The notes: generated from the sequence alone by a model not told the origin. A stretch of 64,000 bases of DNA from Chelonoidis abingdonii (GCF_003597395.2 NC_133771.1:135962889-136026888), one strand, 5' to 3'. Positions 11,195 to 22,590 are shown, counted from the stretch's first letter. Program-made: numbers and translations.

Positions 11195-11757
11195 ACTACT
11201 CCGCACTGGGGAGACCTCAGTTGGAGTACTGCATCCAGTTCTGGGCACCACACTTTAGGAAAGATATGGACAAATGTGTCCAGAGGAGCGCAACAAAAAG
11301 GATCAAAGATTTAGAAAACCTGTCCTATGAGGAAAGGTTGAAAAACCTGGGCATATTTCATCTTGAAAAAAGAAGACTGAAGGGGGACCTGATAAGAATC
11401 TTCAGATATGTTCAGGGCTGTTATAAAGGGAGCAGTGATCACTTGTTCTCCATGTCCACTCACGGTAGGCCAAGCAGTCATGGGCTTAATCTGCCGCAAG
11501 GGAGATTTTGGTTTGATATTAGGAAAAACTTTCTAACTATAAGGGTAGTTAAGCCCTGGAACAGGCTTCCAAGGGAGATTTTGGAGATCCAGACTAACAC
11601 GGCTACCCCTCTGATACATCACTGGAGATGTTTAAGAACAGGTTGGACAAGCAGCTATCAGGGATGGCCTAGGTTTATTTGGCTCTGCCTCAATGTAGGG
11701 GGCTGGACTTGATGACCTCTTGAGGTCTCTTACAGGCATGCACTATATTATTCTATT
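11195..11757 (+). pseudogene. CR1 LINE: end of ORF2 and 3' UTR
   Basis: The frame at 11221-11712 covers the C-terminal end of CR1 ORF2 and runs on into 3' UTR-like sequence. It includes LEYCIQFWAPHF, CVQRSATKRIKDLENLSYEE, RLKNLGIFHLEKRRLKGDLI and IRKNFLTIRVVKPWNRLP. CR1 encodes an endonuclease-reverse transcriptase; this 5'-truncated copy keeps only the tail. The 3' end carries the usual GGGGGCTGGACTTGATGACC block and stops at ATTATTCTATTA. It is interrupted at 11586 by 32 foreign bases. Confidence 0.85.
11586..11617 (+). mobile_element. 32-nt Penelope-type tail inside CR1
   Basis: The segment from GATCCAGACTAACACGGC to CTCTGATAC matches the terminal 32 bases of the Penelope-type tails at 4182-4213 (4 differences) and, inverted, 57868-57897. 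It replaces a few bases of the standard CR1 text (GTGGAATCTCCATCACTGG in other copies). Confidence 0.7.
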
Positions 11758-11905
11758 AGTATGCATGTCATTTGTAAAGCCTCATCACAAAGACACGCTG
11801 AAGTTCACAAAAACTGAATCACGCTACGTCAATGAGACAAAGAGATGAGTCAATTCCCCAGGATACGAGTGTAATGAATGCTCACACACAGACGTTATGG
11901 TCATC

Positions 11906-11977
11906 TGTGGGGACTGAACCTGGGATCTTCAGAACTAAGAGCACAGACTTCTATCACTTAAGCTAAAGAAGTGCTCC
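11906..11977 (-). ncRNA. tRNA-like head of a SINE (fossil)
   Basis: On the minus strand TAGCTTAAGTG resembles a pol III A box and GGTTCAGTCC a B box, at roughly tRNA spacing. The acceptor ends do not pair, so it is not an intact tRNA. It is probably the head of a tRNA-derived SINE. Confidence 0.4.
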
Positions 11978-12052
11978 TTTAGGTGTCAGAAAGTTGTAGT
12001 TTATCAGCCTCCTGGACCAGATACAAGAGGAAGACATGATCGTAAACATGAA

Positions 12053-12181
12053 GGCCCAGATCCTTCAACCAGCTCCACATAGGTAGGACCTTGATCCATG
12101 CCAAGCGCCATAATTTCAGTGCAATTCCATTTGGGAGTAAATGTCTGTCCAGGCAGATCCAATTACAGGATCTGGGCCTAA
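12053..12181. mobile_element. Palindrome-ended MITE-like repeat
   Basis: The left end GGCCCAGATCCTT is mirrored by CAGGATCTGGGCC on the right, flanked by GAA and TAA. The same design occurs at 22598, 40471 and 46871. Confidence 0.45.
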
Positions 12182-14100
12182 GTCAGTGTTATTTAAGATC
12201 TAAGAAGTGTAGATATTTCAAAACTTACTTATTATACTAAGCTATCATTCCAAATCCCATTATTAAAATAAAGACCACAATGAGTACAGATATCATGTTA
12301 AGTTATTTCAGTGTGCTCTTACACTTTCAAAGCACTTTACAATCCCATAAATGAGGAAAGACATCTTCACTGTGATGCTCTTATCATTCCGTTGGTACCA
12401 GCATAGTAAGATTTCAGGCTAATACTAATCCAGGGGATAGTAAATTTGATCCTATTTGCTGGAGAGCCAGAAACATACACATGATGAGAAATCCAAGTGT
12501 GGGCTCCCAGAACACTGAATCTACAGAATTCAGATTCCTTGATGTACAAGCAACAAAATAGAACCATCTTATTTAAAAGAGAGCCATCCTATTTATCATT
12601 CAAAATCCGACTGAAAAACTATCATTTATTGGATTAAAGAAATCTATTTTGTTTTTTTAAATTTTTTTTTTTTTTTTTTTTTTTTTTACTATGCAGCGCT
12701 TAATAGTCAGCATTTTACTCATCAAGGGTGACATTCATCTCTGTGCAGGGAGCCACCTCAGGGCCTAGGCACTGGGATGCATTTCACCCCAAGAGAATAG
12801 CAAGTTGAGGGAAACCCATGAGGCTACACCACAATCAACTGAAATATCTTTGGAACAATACAATGTCACGGTGTTGTTTTACATTTACATTTACCAGCCC
12901 AGGTAGGTTGTGACTGTTCAGTGGTTTCCATAAAATGTGAACGGTGGACTCAGTCAAGGTCCTAGTGAAAAGTCCACATCCAAATCCCCATCAGCACCAC
13001 CAGTCCCCAGTCATTAATTTGTTCCATCAACTCTCATTTCAGCAAAGGATTAAATGGGCCTGGAGATTGACCTTCTCTCCCCTCCTAAACTTTATCCCAC
13101 TAGGTTTGAGCTACATTGGCAGGGCAGTGTAAGAAAGCTGTGCTTGTTCTGAAGAGACAGGACTTCAGTCTCCAAGGCTGTGAATCCAGCAGCCTTCATA
13201 AGCACTAAAAAGAAAAAAACCTATCAACCAAAAAAAGGAGGGGGAGGAAAGATATGAGATCTCTAAGGGCATAATAGACAGTTATGATTTAATATATTCT
13301 TTTAAAGACGGGCATGAGTAGGAGCAAGGTAGGATGGATTAATGACTAATTTGGCCAGATACTAGAATCGGCACAAAATAACCAGATACTTCCAAAATCA
13401 ATTATCAAAGGACAGGCAGCTGGAATGAACCTACTGAGATAAAAAATCAACCATAAATTTCAATGTTAAATTGAAAAAGTCTAAGCTAACAAACATTAAA
13501 CTCATAACTGAAATCCACAAAAGCAAATTAGGAAATTCAGTGGCAAAGCTCCCTCAGAAAACCTTAACTCTTCATGTGAGCACACAGCATGCATTGCAAT
13601 AGGGCCTTTCATTACATGATCACATAACACTGGGCCATGTGACAGTGAAGGAAAATATTTATTTTACAAATACGGGTTAACTACTGTAACTGGAGGCTCA
13701 GAAATATTTCAAACACTAATTGCAGTAAATTATCAGATTACACAGGAAAGCGGACATATGTGACTTTCTCAGAGCACTGGGAAGTGAGCCATATCACTAA
13801 AATACTTTTTTTCAAACACATATATCAAAGAGAGAGACTGAATGCATTTATCACACAAGCATTAACTCCTCATAGATCTCATAAATACTAGCACTGGCTG
13901 ATTCAAAGAGAGACTGCATACCCACACTCCCTTTAGCATCAACAGGAGTTGCAGGTGACCAGCAGCAATCAGACCTGATTCTGGTGGATTAAAGGCCAGA
14001 TTCTAAAGGTATTCAACTGCCTAAAAATGATTTCAATGGGAGCTGGCTCCTACATCTTTTTGGAAATCTCAATAGATGCCTATCTGCATCTCTACGCCCG
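12182..14100. other. No gene recognised; contains long T run
   Basis: A+T-rich sequence without coding signature. A T tract of about 28 at 12660-12687 could be the tail of a reverse-inserted retroposon, but no body is recognisable beside it. Confidence 0.4.
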
Positions 14101-14102
14101 CT

Positions 14103-14488
14103 GTGCTGGAACAATTTTTATACTGGGGGTGCTGAGCAGGAGCGGCTCTATGATTTTTGCCACCCCAAGCATGGCAGTCAGGCAGCTTTTGGCGGCACGC
14201 CTGCGGGCGGTCTGCTGGTCACGCAGATTTGGCAGCATGCCTGCGGTAGGTCTGCTGGTGCCGCGTCTTCAATGTCCCCACTGCCAGACCGGCGGACCTC
14301 CTGCAGGCATGCCACCGAATGCAGCCTGACTGTCACCCTCACAGTGACCAACAGGCTGCCCCCTGTGGCACGCCCCAGGCACGCACTTGCTGCACTGGTG
14401 CCTGGAGCTGCCCTTGGTGCTGAGAGCCATTAAACCAAACTGTAAATCCTGTATATAATGGAAACCGCTTCAAGCCCAGGGGAAAGCT
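14103..14488 (+). mobile_element. Unclassified dispersed repeat (family X), interrupted
   Basis: After removing the insert at 14137-14416 and one target copy, the sequence reads GCTGGAACAATTTTTATACT, GGGGGTGCTGAGAGCCATT, AAACCAAACTGTAAATCC, GGAAACCGCTTCAAGCC. The same text, inverted, is at 45346-45484, and a fragment lies at 22045-22090. It is a familiar turtle repeat whose class I do not know. Confidence 0.6.
14137..14416. mobile_element. Non-autonomous hAT element A1 (280 bp)
   Basis: It starts CAGGAGCGGCTCTATG and ends CCTGGAGCTGCCCTTG, imperfect inverted repeats of the CAGGG-CGGCTCTAGG type. It is flanked by an exact 8-bp duplication GTGCTGAG (14129-14136 and 14417-14424), diagnostic of hAT transposition. 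The target is family X, whose text continues uninterrupted when the element is removed. The interior is GC-rich and non-coding. Relatives lie at 28857 and 26350. Confidence 0.9.
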
Positions 14489-15780
14489 GGGCCTTCTTGG
14501 CATCAACAGTTCATGTACCGCTTGTTATCCTTTTTTGCATTTGAGATGATTCTTAAACTCCTCCTGCATGTGGTGAAGCTATTGGATTCAGTCAGCAACT
14601 GCTGGGTTTGAGGAGGCCACCAGTAAGGCCAAATGGAATCAAGGGTGGACCCCATAATTTGTGAAAAAAGGGACTCTGCCCCATGTTGTTGTATGAGAAC
14701 TCAGTGTGAGGCAGGAGGGAGGACCATTTATCTTGGTGATAGCTGACAAAACACCTTAACTACTGCTCTAGTATTTGATTCTCCCTCTTCATCTGCCCAT
14801 CTGTGTGGAGGTGGTACATGGAAAAGGTAAAAGCAAGAACATGCAGTAACTGAAGCATTTTGTACCCAAAGTATGAGACAAACTGTGGGCCTCAGCCTGA
14901 GATGATATGATCTGGAAGCCCTCTGGAGACAGATAACATGCACCACCACGATCTAGGCCATTGTTTCAAGAGAAGGCAGGCCAGCACAGGAGAGGCAGTG
15001 CACCATTTTGGTCAGTTTGTCTACAATGGCCAAGACCATCACGTGGCCATCAGAGTCAAGGAGTTCCACTATGAAGTCAGGAGGACTGAGGCCCAGGATC
15101 TATCTGAGATCTCCAGGGGTATTAAAGAGCTGTGGGGCTTAGTGTGGGGTGTCTTGGTGTTCACATCCATTACAGGCATCAGTGTCATTCAGGACTTTGG
15201 CTCACATATGGGGTTGCAAGAATAATAGGACTGGAAGAGACCTCAAGAGGTCATCTAATCCAGTCCCCTGCACTCAAGGCAGGATTACGTATTATCTAGA
15301 CCATCCCTGACAGCTGTTTGTCCAACTTGCTCTTAAAATCCCCAATGATGGAGATTCCACCTCCTCCCTAGGCAATTTATTCCAGTGCTTAACCACTCTG
15401 ACAGTTAGGAAGTTTTTCCTAATGTCCAACCTAAACCGCCCTTGCTGCAAGAAGAAACGGGAAGCCATGCAGCAGGCACACCAACAGTGTATCATGGCAG
15501 AGGTGAATCACCTCCTTCTAGGGGCATCTTGGCGGAACATATATGTGCCTGTCAACATATGTGACCCAGTCCTGTGTGAAGCACTGCATTTTGGTTTTGG
15601 TTCTTGTTTGCTCAGGCTTTTCCATCACTTCCTGAGTAATGGGTTGTCCTGCAAGGTGGATCAGATTAGACCCATCAGGTCTTGGTGTACATTGGTGCTA
15701 AGGAAATTGCAAGGTTTTAGGAAATAGGATCATGCTTGGTCAGGCTCCTCACTTTCTAGGTAGTATTCCCCCTTTCAGGA
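14489..15780 (-). pseudogene. Sushi-like Gypsy integrase remnant
   Basis: Minus-strand reading gives the integrase core: TDFIVELLDSDGH, then VDKLTKMVHCLSCAGLPS (about 14985-15115). These correspond to the first catalytic Asp and the segment after it. The second Asp region (near 14880) and the HPQTDGQTE region (about 14780-14810, seen as PPPHRWADEEGES in a shifted frame) are degraded. Farther left, blocks in several frames match the C-terminal part to about 14500. The N-terminal zinc-finger region is split by the CR1 at 15218-15449, with IHLCHDT on its right side and DACNGCEHQD on its left. Stops and shifts are frequent. Confidence 0.75.
15218..15449 (-). mobile_element. CR1 3' end inserted in the Gypsy integrase
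   Basis: Reverse-complemented, it reads GGGCGGTTTAGGTTGGACAT, TAGGAAAAACTTCCTAACTG, ...GACTGGATTAGATGACCTC, ...TCCAGTCCTATTATT, the standard end of CR1 ORF2 and 3' UTR. Gypsy integrase sequence resumes on both sides, so CR1 came after the Gypsy element. Confidence 0.85.
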
Positions 15781-17180
15781 TAAAGTGTTGATATTCCCCT
15801 TCCTGGGCAATAGATGATGATGAAGTCAAACTGAGAGAAAAATAATGCCCACCTGAGATGTCTTGGATTCAACACTTGAGCCTTCTGCAGATATTCTAGG
15901 TTCTTCTGGTCTGAATAGACTTGCATCAAGTGTCAGGATCCCTTGAGGTGATGGCACCATTGTTTGAAAGCTTATTTAGTCAAGAGCAGTTGTTTATCTA
16001 GTATTTCATAATCTCATTCTGCAGGGGTGAGTTTTCAGGAGTCATATGAGAAGGGGAGAAGCAATTTCTGTGGCCCATGCCTCAAAGAGTATTGCCCCAA
16101 TGGCTACAGGGGATGCACTGACTTCCACTATGAATGCCTGAGCTGGGTCTGAGTGTGCCAGAATGGCAGCAGTGGTGAAAGTGGCCTTGGGCTGTTCAAA
16201 GGCATGGTGAGCTTCAGGTGTCCAAACAAATCTGACAGCCTTGCAGAGGAGGTTTGTCATGGGGGCCATTTGCCCTGAAAGCCAAGAATGAACTGTCAGT
16301 AAAAGTCTGCAAAGCCCAGGAAGTGTTGCAACTCCTAGGAGAACCTCGGCATAGCCCAACTGTGGATAGCCTCTAGCTTCTGGGGGTGTCTATCTTAATG
16401 CCCACTGGGGAGAGTATATAACCTGAAATTCTGTGGAGCATTGGTCAAAAGATACATTTCAGTAGTTTCAAATACAGGCTGTGCTCCCATAGTCTTTCCA
16501 GGACAGAATGGACGTGGTAACAATGCTGCTCGGTGTTCTCTGACAACACAAGTATGTCATCAAGATAGATAACTATATACTGGTCCAGGATGTCTTTAAA
16601 ACATATCCTTCACAAAGTGTTGAAATGTCACAGGAGTGTTGGTCAGGCCAAATGGCATTACTAAGTGTTTAAAGTACCCATAGCGGGTTTGGAAGGCAGT
16701 CTTCCATTTGTGTCCTGACCTAATCCGCACTAGGATGTAAGCCTCCCAGAGGTCCAGTTTTGTGAAAATTCTGAAAGATGGCACACAATCTGGCAACCTC
16801 AAGATTAGGGGTAGGAATACTTGTTTTACATTGTCACTTGGTTTAGAGCCCAGTAGTCTAAACATAGGAACAATAATACATCCTTCTTGATGAAAAGAAT
16901 TGGAACTCCTGCTGGGGAGATGGAACATAGAGGAAGCCCTTGGACAGGTTTTCCTGGATATGCACCTGAAGGGTGCCAGTGCCGGCTCTGACATTCCATA
17001 GATCCATCATAAGGGCCTTCGTTCTGGGTTGAAGGCCTATGGGGCTGTCATAGTTTCAGTTCAGAGGTAGCATGTCCACATTTTTCTATTCAAAATCTTC
17101 TGTACAATTCTGGTACTTTATCAAGAAGATGTGGCCTTCGTTTTAGGAGCAGTTCATTCTGGCTAGCTGCTGCCATCTAG
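15781..17180 (-). pseudogene. Sushi-like Gypsy RT and RNase H remnant
   Basis: The frame 16596-16994 contains recognisable reverse transcriptase: [10 protein letters not shown] (equivalent to the SEPEL block), [37 protein letters not shown] and [11 protein letters not shown]. The palm motif IVIYLDDI is intact at about 16554-16585. On the left, 16042-16359 gives the connection and RNase H side, including WTPEAHHAFEQPKATFTTA and AQAFIVEVSASPVAIGAIL; the catalytic Asp expected in VEVDAS is Ser. Pieces at 16990-17160 match the linker after protease. This order (protease, RT, RNase H, integrase) is standard Gypsy, and wording resembles sushi-ichi/chromovirus-type vertebrate elements. Confidence 0.85.
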
Positions 17181-17651
17181 GATTCCCTCCTATCTTTTGA
17201 AGGAGCCCAGCAGGGCCAGCCTTACATAGGGGCAAACTGGGAGAAATCCCACGGTGCCGTTATAAATGGGGCACCTCCGGAGCAGGGATGCCTCTCCTCC
17301 TACTGCTCCGCTGGCATCTGCAGCCCCATGGCTCTGCCCCCTGCCTTGTAGCCGCCCCTAGCCAACTGCTCCTGGGAGCTTCCTGTTTGCAGTACAGGCA
17401 GGGGTGGGGAGATGCTGATGTCAGGGTGTACCCAGCCCCTTCCCCCGCCCAGAGCTGGGGTGAGGAGTGAGGACAGGGCTCACCAAGACAGAGACAGAGT
17501 TCTTGGTGGCTGCTGGAGCTTTCCTTCAGGCTGGTGAGTGCCACTCTTTTAAAGGGCAGCATAATATCTCTCACACACTCCCCCAGCTCACACAGTCCTT
17601 CAGTCCATACACATTGTCTCTTTCACACTCACCCCCCAACACATACTTATA

Positions 17652-17668
17652 TTGTTGTTGTTGTTGTT
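17652..17668. repeat. (TTG)n microsatellite
   Basis: About five to six TTG repeats within the hAT element. Confidence 0.85.
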
Positions 17669-18077
17669 ACTTGTTTTTACTTCCTGCAAAGAATATATGT
17701 TCTCTCTCATTTTATTCTTTCAAAGTGCTGTTATTTTAGTTTTTTAACTGGTCTGTGCATTTCATAATTTTGTTTCTCTCTCATGCTTACATTTAATTCT
17801 TTGAGTAGTGAGTTCTAAAATGCCTAACCTGTCCCGGCTGGAGTAATTATCATTATTACTTTTATTATCATATTGTGCTTTGTCATTCATTATTTAAACT
17901 GGTATAATCAAATAATAGTATCCTTCTAGAATGTAACTTTAGCTTGTACTAACCTTAGCAGTGTTCGTTTAAAAAACATTAGCTAAACATACAACTTTAG
18001 ACACTGGGCAGATGAAGGTTGCTTCTTTTCAAATTGTCTTTTTAGTTATATTGTAAAATAACTTAAAATTTGCATGA

Positions 18078-18701
18078 TGTGACAAAGTTCCTCCTCTACC
18101 TTGGTGGGTCCTGCACTTATTGGCAGATCTGCTCACCTCAGTGATCTTCCCCACAGTCTTGGTCAGCTTCTCCTGTGTCTGATCAGGAGTGGGGAGGTTT
18201 GAGGGGAACCCAGGCCCACGCTCTACTCCGGGTTCCAGCCCAGGGCCCTGTGGATTGCAGCTGTTTATAGTGCCTCCTGTAACAGCTGCATGACAGCTAC
18301 AACTCCTCTGGCTACTTCCCCATGGCCTTCTCAACACCTCTTATTCCTCACCACAGGAACCTTCCTCCTGGTGTCTGATAATGCTTGTACTCCTTAGTAC
18401 TCCAGCAGCACACTCTCTCAGTCTCAGCTCCTTGCAGTTTTTCTCCTCACACGCACTTCCTCTCTCTGGTTCCCCTCGCCTGACTGGAGTGAGCTCCTTT
18501 TTAAACCCAGGTCCCTGATTAGCCTGCCTTGATTGGCTGCAGGTGTTCTAATCAGCCTGTCTGCCTTAATTGGTTCTAGCAGGTTCCTGATTACTCTAGT
18601 GCAGCCCCTGCTCTGGTCACTCAGGGAACAGAAAACTACTCATCCAGTGACCAGTATATTTGCCCTCTACCAGACTCCTGTACCCTACTGAGTCTGTCAC
18701 A
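18078..18701 (-). mobile_element. Solo LTR (624 bp) nested in the hAT element
   Basis: It runs TGTGACA...TGTCACA with a 4-bp duplication ATGA on both sides (18074-18077 and 18702-18705). On the minus strand GGGTTTAAAAAGGAGC is a plausible TATA region. The text, for example CTCCTCTACCTTGGTGGGTC and CAGTGACCAGTATATTTGCC in part, matches a turtle LTR I remember. No internal genes remain. Confidence 0.7.
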
Positions 18702-19495
18702 ATGAAAATAAATGCAGTTCCAACTATGATACCAATAGCAATGATGGAGTTAAATGCTAGTGAGTCACATAAACAATTGTGATCAGTAAACATAAATGCC
18801 AAAATAATTAGAAAAATAAATTCTCTTTCTGAATAAAAGGGAAAAAAACCTTAATCGCATATATTAAAACTATGTTTTTAGTGAAAAACAATTGACTAAA
18901 ATAGAGTTTATTCTTTCTTTATATAAAAGTTAGATTCAGTGCTCCTGTCAGCTAAATCCTAAGTTATTATCTGCAAAAACCTTAGAGTTTTCAGGTGCCT
19001 AAGTAGTCCCTGGAATCATGGGTGAAGTTTCCTGCCACCCCCCAAAATCTGAAATGGTGCCCTGGGTGAGCCAGGAAGGCCATGGGCTCTGGCAAAATGC
19101 AGCCCCCATGTGACAGTTTGAAGCCTGCCTTGAGCCACATGCTGAGCGTCAAGCACCGCAAGCCACAGCAGCAGCACTGAAAGGTGGCAATACACCATAT
19201 GCCAGGCCACTCTTACTTCCGTGCTGCTGATGATGGTGGCATTGCCTTCAGAGCTGGGTGCTCGGTCTGCAGCCACCAGTATCAGGCTACCCTGCCAGTG
19301 CTTAACTTGTGCCAGGGCTGAGCTCTAGCCTCTGGCATCTCTTTCCATAGAAATTAAACACTGGGGGAGGCAGCAGGGCCCAGAGGTGATGGGCGGGTGG
19401 GAAGCCCAGGAAGCTGGGGGTGGGGGGGCAGGAGTGATGGGAGGCACCCAATTACAAGTTTGCCCAGGGTGCCATTTTCCCTAAGACCAGCCCTG

Positions 19496-21015
19496 GACCC
19501 GAGGTCCAGCAGATTGTGGCTAGGAGAATGCAGGGAGACCCTTTAGTAAAGTTGAGATGGGAAGCTGATCCTCTTCTCTCACTAGGGGATGCAAGGATTG
19601 TGCTGGTCCAGCCAGGTGATGCCAAGAACCAGGGAGAAGCATAGAGAAGAAATCACATTGAATTGCAGTATGTCTTGATGTCACTGGAGTACAGCCTCTA
19701 GGGATACAGTTTCCTGGGTCATTCCTGTCTGCAGGGCCAGTAACGCGTCTATCCTCTCTACAAGAACTGACATAGGCTTCAAGCGGAGGGGGATTTGTAG
19801 GACTTGAATAGCTTTGGTGTCTATGAAATTATCGGTGGTCCCAGAATTGATCAGGGCTTACTGAGGGGGAATCAACTATGTCCTGTCCACAGTAAGTAAC
19901 TGCACCTGTAGTGTACTTGGAGGTGTGGGGAGGACCCAGGTTTTCATCAAGACTGGGAGATAGTTCCAGAGTATAGTGCCTGACAGTGCCCAGGCCTCCC
20001 CATAAGGCCTGGGCTTGCTTGTTTCCTGATTCTTTACTGGTCAAGGTCCATGATGGGCAAGAGGCAATAGCAAGTCCTGGCACTCTGCAATAAAAGTACA
20101 AGTTATTGTTCAGTCACCATTCCTTCTCTTCCAGTCTCAAGCATCAGCAGACCAGATCACCCTGCATTGGTTCGTGATTGGGCCTGGTTTTTTTGGCATG
20201 GCGTGTGAGTGAGGTGGTGGCATGGTTCCCTTCTTTCGTTCACACAGCCAACTGCTGACATGGAGACAGACATCAATAAAGGTATCCAAGCTGTTCGGGG
20301 TCTCCAGACACGCTAGTTCAGTCTTTATCTTCTCACTAAGTATACATTGAAATCAGTGGAATTGGGCTGCCTCATTCCATTTGACTTCAGCCACAAGTCA
20401 CTGGAACTGGGCAGCATATGAGGGAGCTTCCACTGAGCAAACACAATAAGGGTTATCAATAACTGCAGAAAATGCTTTCAGGGAGGTATTCCAATTGGTT
20501 AACACTGCACTGTCCTGCTTCCCTGTGGGGGAGACCCAATCCAGTGCTTCTCCAGCTAGCAAGCTGGCATCAGTCCCACCCTGGGACTGGCTGGTGGGTT
20601 ATATTTGACCACAGAGTGGGAAAAGGTGATGGGCATCAGTTCAGAAAACCCCTGAACTTCAGGCAGTTCCCATCAAAACATTCAGGTGATGGTACCATGG
20701 GATCCTGTTTGGAAGGCAGTGGCCCAACCTGAACCTGGAGCACAGACCTTTCTTCCTGGGAGCATGCCATTTGCTTGTGGAGTGTCTGATTTTCTCTTAG
20801 GAGCTGTGTCACCGGGGCCCACAGCACATGGTTCTTGGTTCAGAGCTGGGCAATCTGCTTCTGCTCATCTGGTACCCCCTGGTGTCCCTTGGGTGGCGAC
20901 AGACCTGCCCCTTACATAACCCTGCTAAGGGACTTCTGCGGAGGGGGTCGAAAGGGGTCTTGACAAACCTTAAGAGATCAAGGCGTAGGCAATCTGGCCT
21001 AGGGGACACTGCTGG
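19496..21015 (-). pseudogene. Sushi-like Gypsy gag and protease remnant
   Basis: On the minus strand, 20827-20636 gives the gag segment with PECFDGNCLKFRGFLN, equivalent to the PExFDGxxxxFRGFLxQ start of the sushi-type capsid. Near 20100-20050 LYFYCRVPGLAIASCPS matches the CCHC zinc knuckle, with one His missing. Protease begins at 19857-19819 as ALINSGTTDNFID; the family has a catalytic Asp where this copy has Asn. Flap and helix text (IQVLQIPLRLKPMSVLVER) follows. The protease end is cut by the hAT element at 19495. Stops and frame changes are present throughout. Confidence 0.75.
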
Positions 21016-21020
21016 GCTGG

Positions 21021-21381
21021 TGTTACAGTATCAAGGACAGCCATAAGGTGATAGTCACAGAGCAAGGATCAGAGTAACTGCTAGGGCTGGGATCAGTAGG
21101 CAAGAGTCAAGGTCTCAATCAAGCCAAGGCTGGAGACCGAAGAGCAGGAGTAGTTACTGGGCTGAAGTCAGAAGGTAAGAGGCAAGAGTCAGGGTCAGAG
21201 TCAGACCAAGGCTAGAGACTTAAAAGTGAGGCAAGGTCCGGAGCTGCAGCAAGCCAGAAGTCTGTGTGGTTGACCAGACAGCTTTCTGGGGCACCCTCAA
21301 GGGTTAAATAGTAAGTGTGAGCCAATCAGAGGGCTCCAGATGCTGTCATGCTGGCCCTTTTGGGTGGTACTTCCTGTGACA
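21021..21381 (-). mobile_element. 5' LTR of the sushi-like Gypsy element
   Basis: On the minus strand it starts TGTCACAGGAAGTACC and ends near CTGTAACA, directly upstream of gag. ACTATTTAACCC could be a TATA region. I see no matching 3' LTR at the left side of the element, so that end is lost. Confidence 0.55.
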
Positions 21382-21397
21382 CCTAATCTCCCTAGGG

Positions 21398-21632
21398 CAG
21401 TGGTCCCCAACCTACCAGACGAAGGACCGTGGCGGTGGTCGAGCATCCACCGAAATGCTGCCGAATTTCAGCGGCGACGCCTCTCATTGATGCTGCTTGT
21501 CAGCGGCAAGCAGTGTCATCGAGAGGCGTTGCCGCCAAAATACTGCCGAATTTCGGCGGCATTTCGGCAGATGTTCGACCACCGGCCAGGACACGGGCAC
21601 ATTTAGATCGGGCACTGCGTTGGGGACCCCTG
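21398..21632. mobile_element. hAT (Charlie-like) MITE, 235 bp
   Basis: The ends CAGTGGTCCCCAACC and GTTGGGGACCCCTG are inverted repeats of the Charlie type. Flanks CCCTAGGG (21390-21397) and CCCTAGTG (21633-21640) agree at 7 of 8 positions. The interior has repeated GCCGAATTTC(A/G)GCGGC words and a GAGAGGCGT inverted pair. Non-coding. Confidence 0.85.
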
Positions 21633-21640
21633 CCCTAGTG

Positions 21641-22590
21641 CTCTTTGGCAGGGGCTCTGCATGGCCTCCCAGTGGCAATGGGCCAATGTCAGCTGCTCCC
21701 AGACATGGGTTCTAGTCCCGGCAATCCTTTAAATTTCTCTCTTTTTTTTTTAGCCAGGTTGCTCCTTCTACTAAACCTTTGTTCCATCCCAGTCTGGAAG
21801 CATAAGGGCCGAGGCAAGGAGAATATCTCAGAATAGATAAATGTGACAATGTTACATATCATAAGGCTAGGAGCATGCTTACTAGTTTAAAAGGGATTTA
21901 AAGACATGGTATTTACCTGTGCCACAGGAAGATTCCATTTCAGTCAAGTATCCTGCTTCAAGGAAGTGTCTGTACACAAACAAAAGTATAACCCAAAGCA
22001 GGGCTTTGCAGGACAGTACCAACTCCACCACATCAGGTGTATGGTCCAGGGGTTCTGGAACAATTTTTATAGTGAGGGTGCTGATGACAGAAATCACGGA
22101 AAACCATGGACATTATGTATTAGGTGTTTGTTGTGACTACTTCATGCCAGGGGGTGTGGCCACATCCGCAGCAGCCCTCATTCCAGCACCACTGTGTATA
22201 GTTTATTTTTTCTCTAACTGAAGCAATGTCTGATGGAAAAGGGGTGTGGTTAAGGGCTATAAAAGGTTGAACCAGAACTATGACACTCAGTCCAGCTATG
22301 GCTAAGTAATGGAAAGATCTTCCTAGAGCCAAGCTCTGTGTGGTTTTCTCTCAAGTCTGTTGCGTCTGCAAGTGTATAGAAGGCCTAACTGCCTTTAGCA
22401 CTCTTTACTTTGCCCTTGTCTATGTTTGCAGTTTAGCTGTCCCAGTTCAGTTAAACTGATTGACAGCCATGCTCAGTAACTGTTTACTTCTATAAGGTAG
22501 ACAAAGCCACAGAGCTGAACTGAGAACAAGGACTTTCAGTATCATATTTTGAAGACCTTAAGAGCTGAGTATTCTCTGAGTCCTTGGGTC
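21641..22590. other. No gene recognised; family X scrap at 22045-22090
   Basis: The only repeat text is GGTTCTGGAACAATTTTTAT and the following GTGAGGGTGCTGATGAC, a piece of family X. Reading frames here have no conserved motifs. Confidence 0.45.

Larger units (their letters stand above)
17211..19495. mobile_element. hAT-type element (2285 bp) inserted in Gypsy pol
   Basis: The left end CAGGGCCAGCCTTACAT and right end CCTAAGACCAGCCCTG are inverted repeats, and the subterminal GGGGCAAACTGG is mirrored by CAAGTTTGCCC. The 8-bp flanks GAGCCCAG and GACCCGAG match at 6 of 8 positions, consistent with a worn hAT duplication. Gypsy protease text lies on the right and RT linker on the left, so it split pol. 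I recognise no transposase. It contains an LTR at 18078-18701 and a TTG microsatellite. Confidence 0.75.

Noticed and set aside
11906..11977. Possible functional tRNA gene
   Set aside because: A and B boxes are present but the acceptor arms do not pair, so only a SINE head is supported.
12660..12687. Long T tract as the poly(A) of a processed pseudogene
   Set aside because: No cDNA-like body on either side and no flanking target duplication seen.
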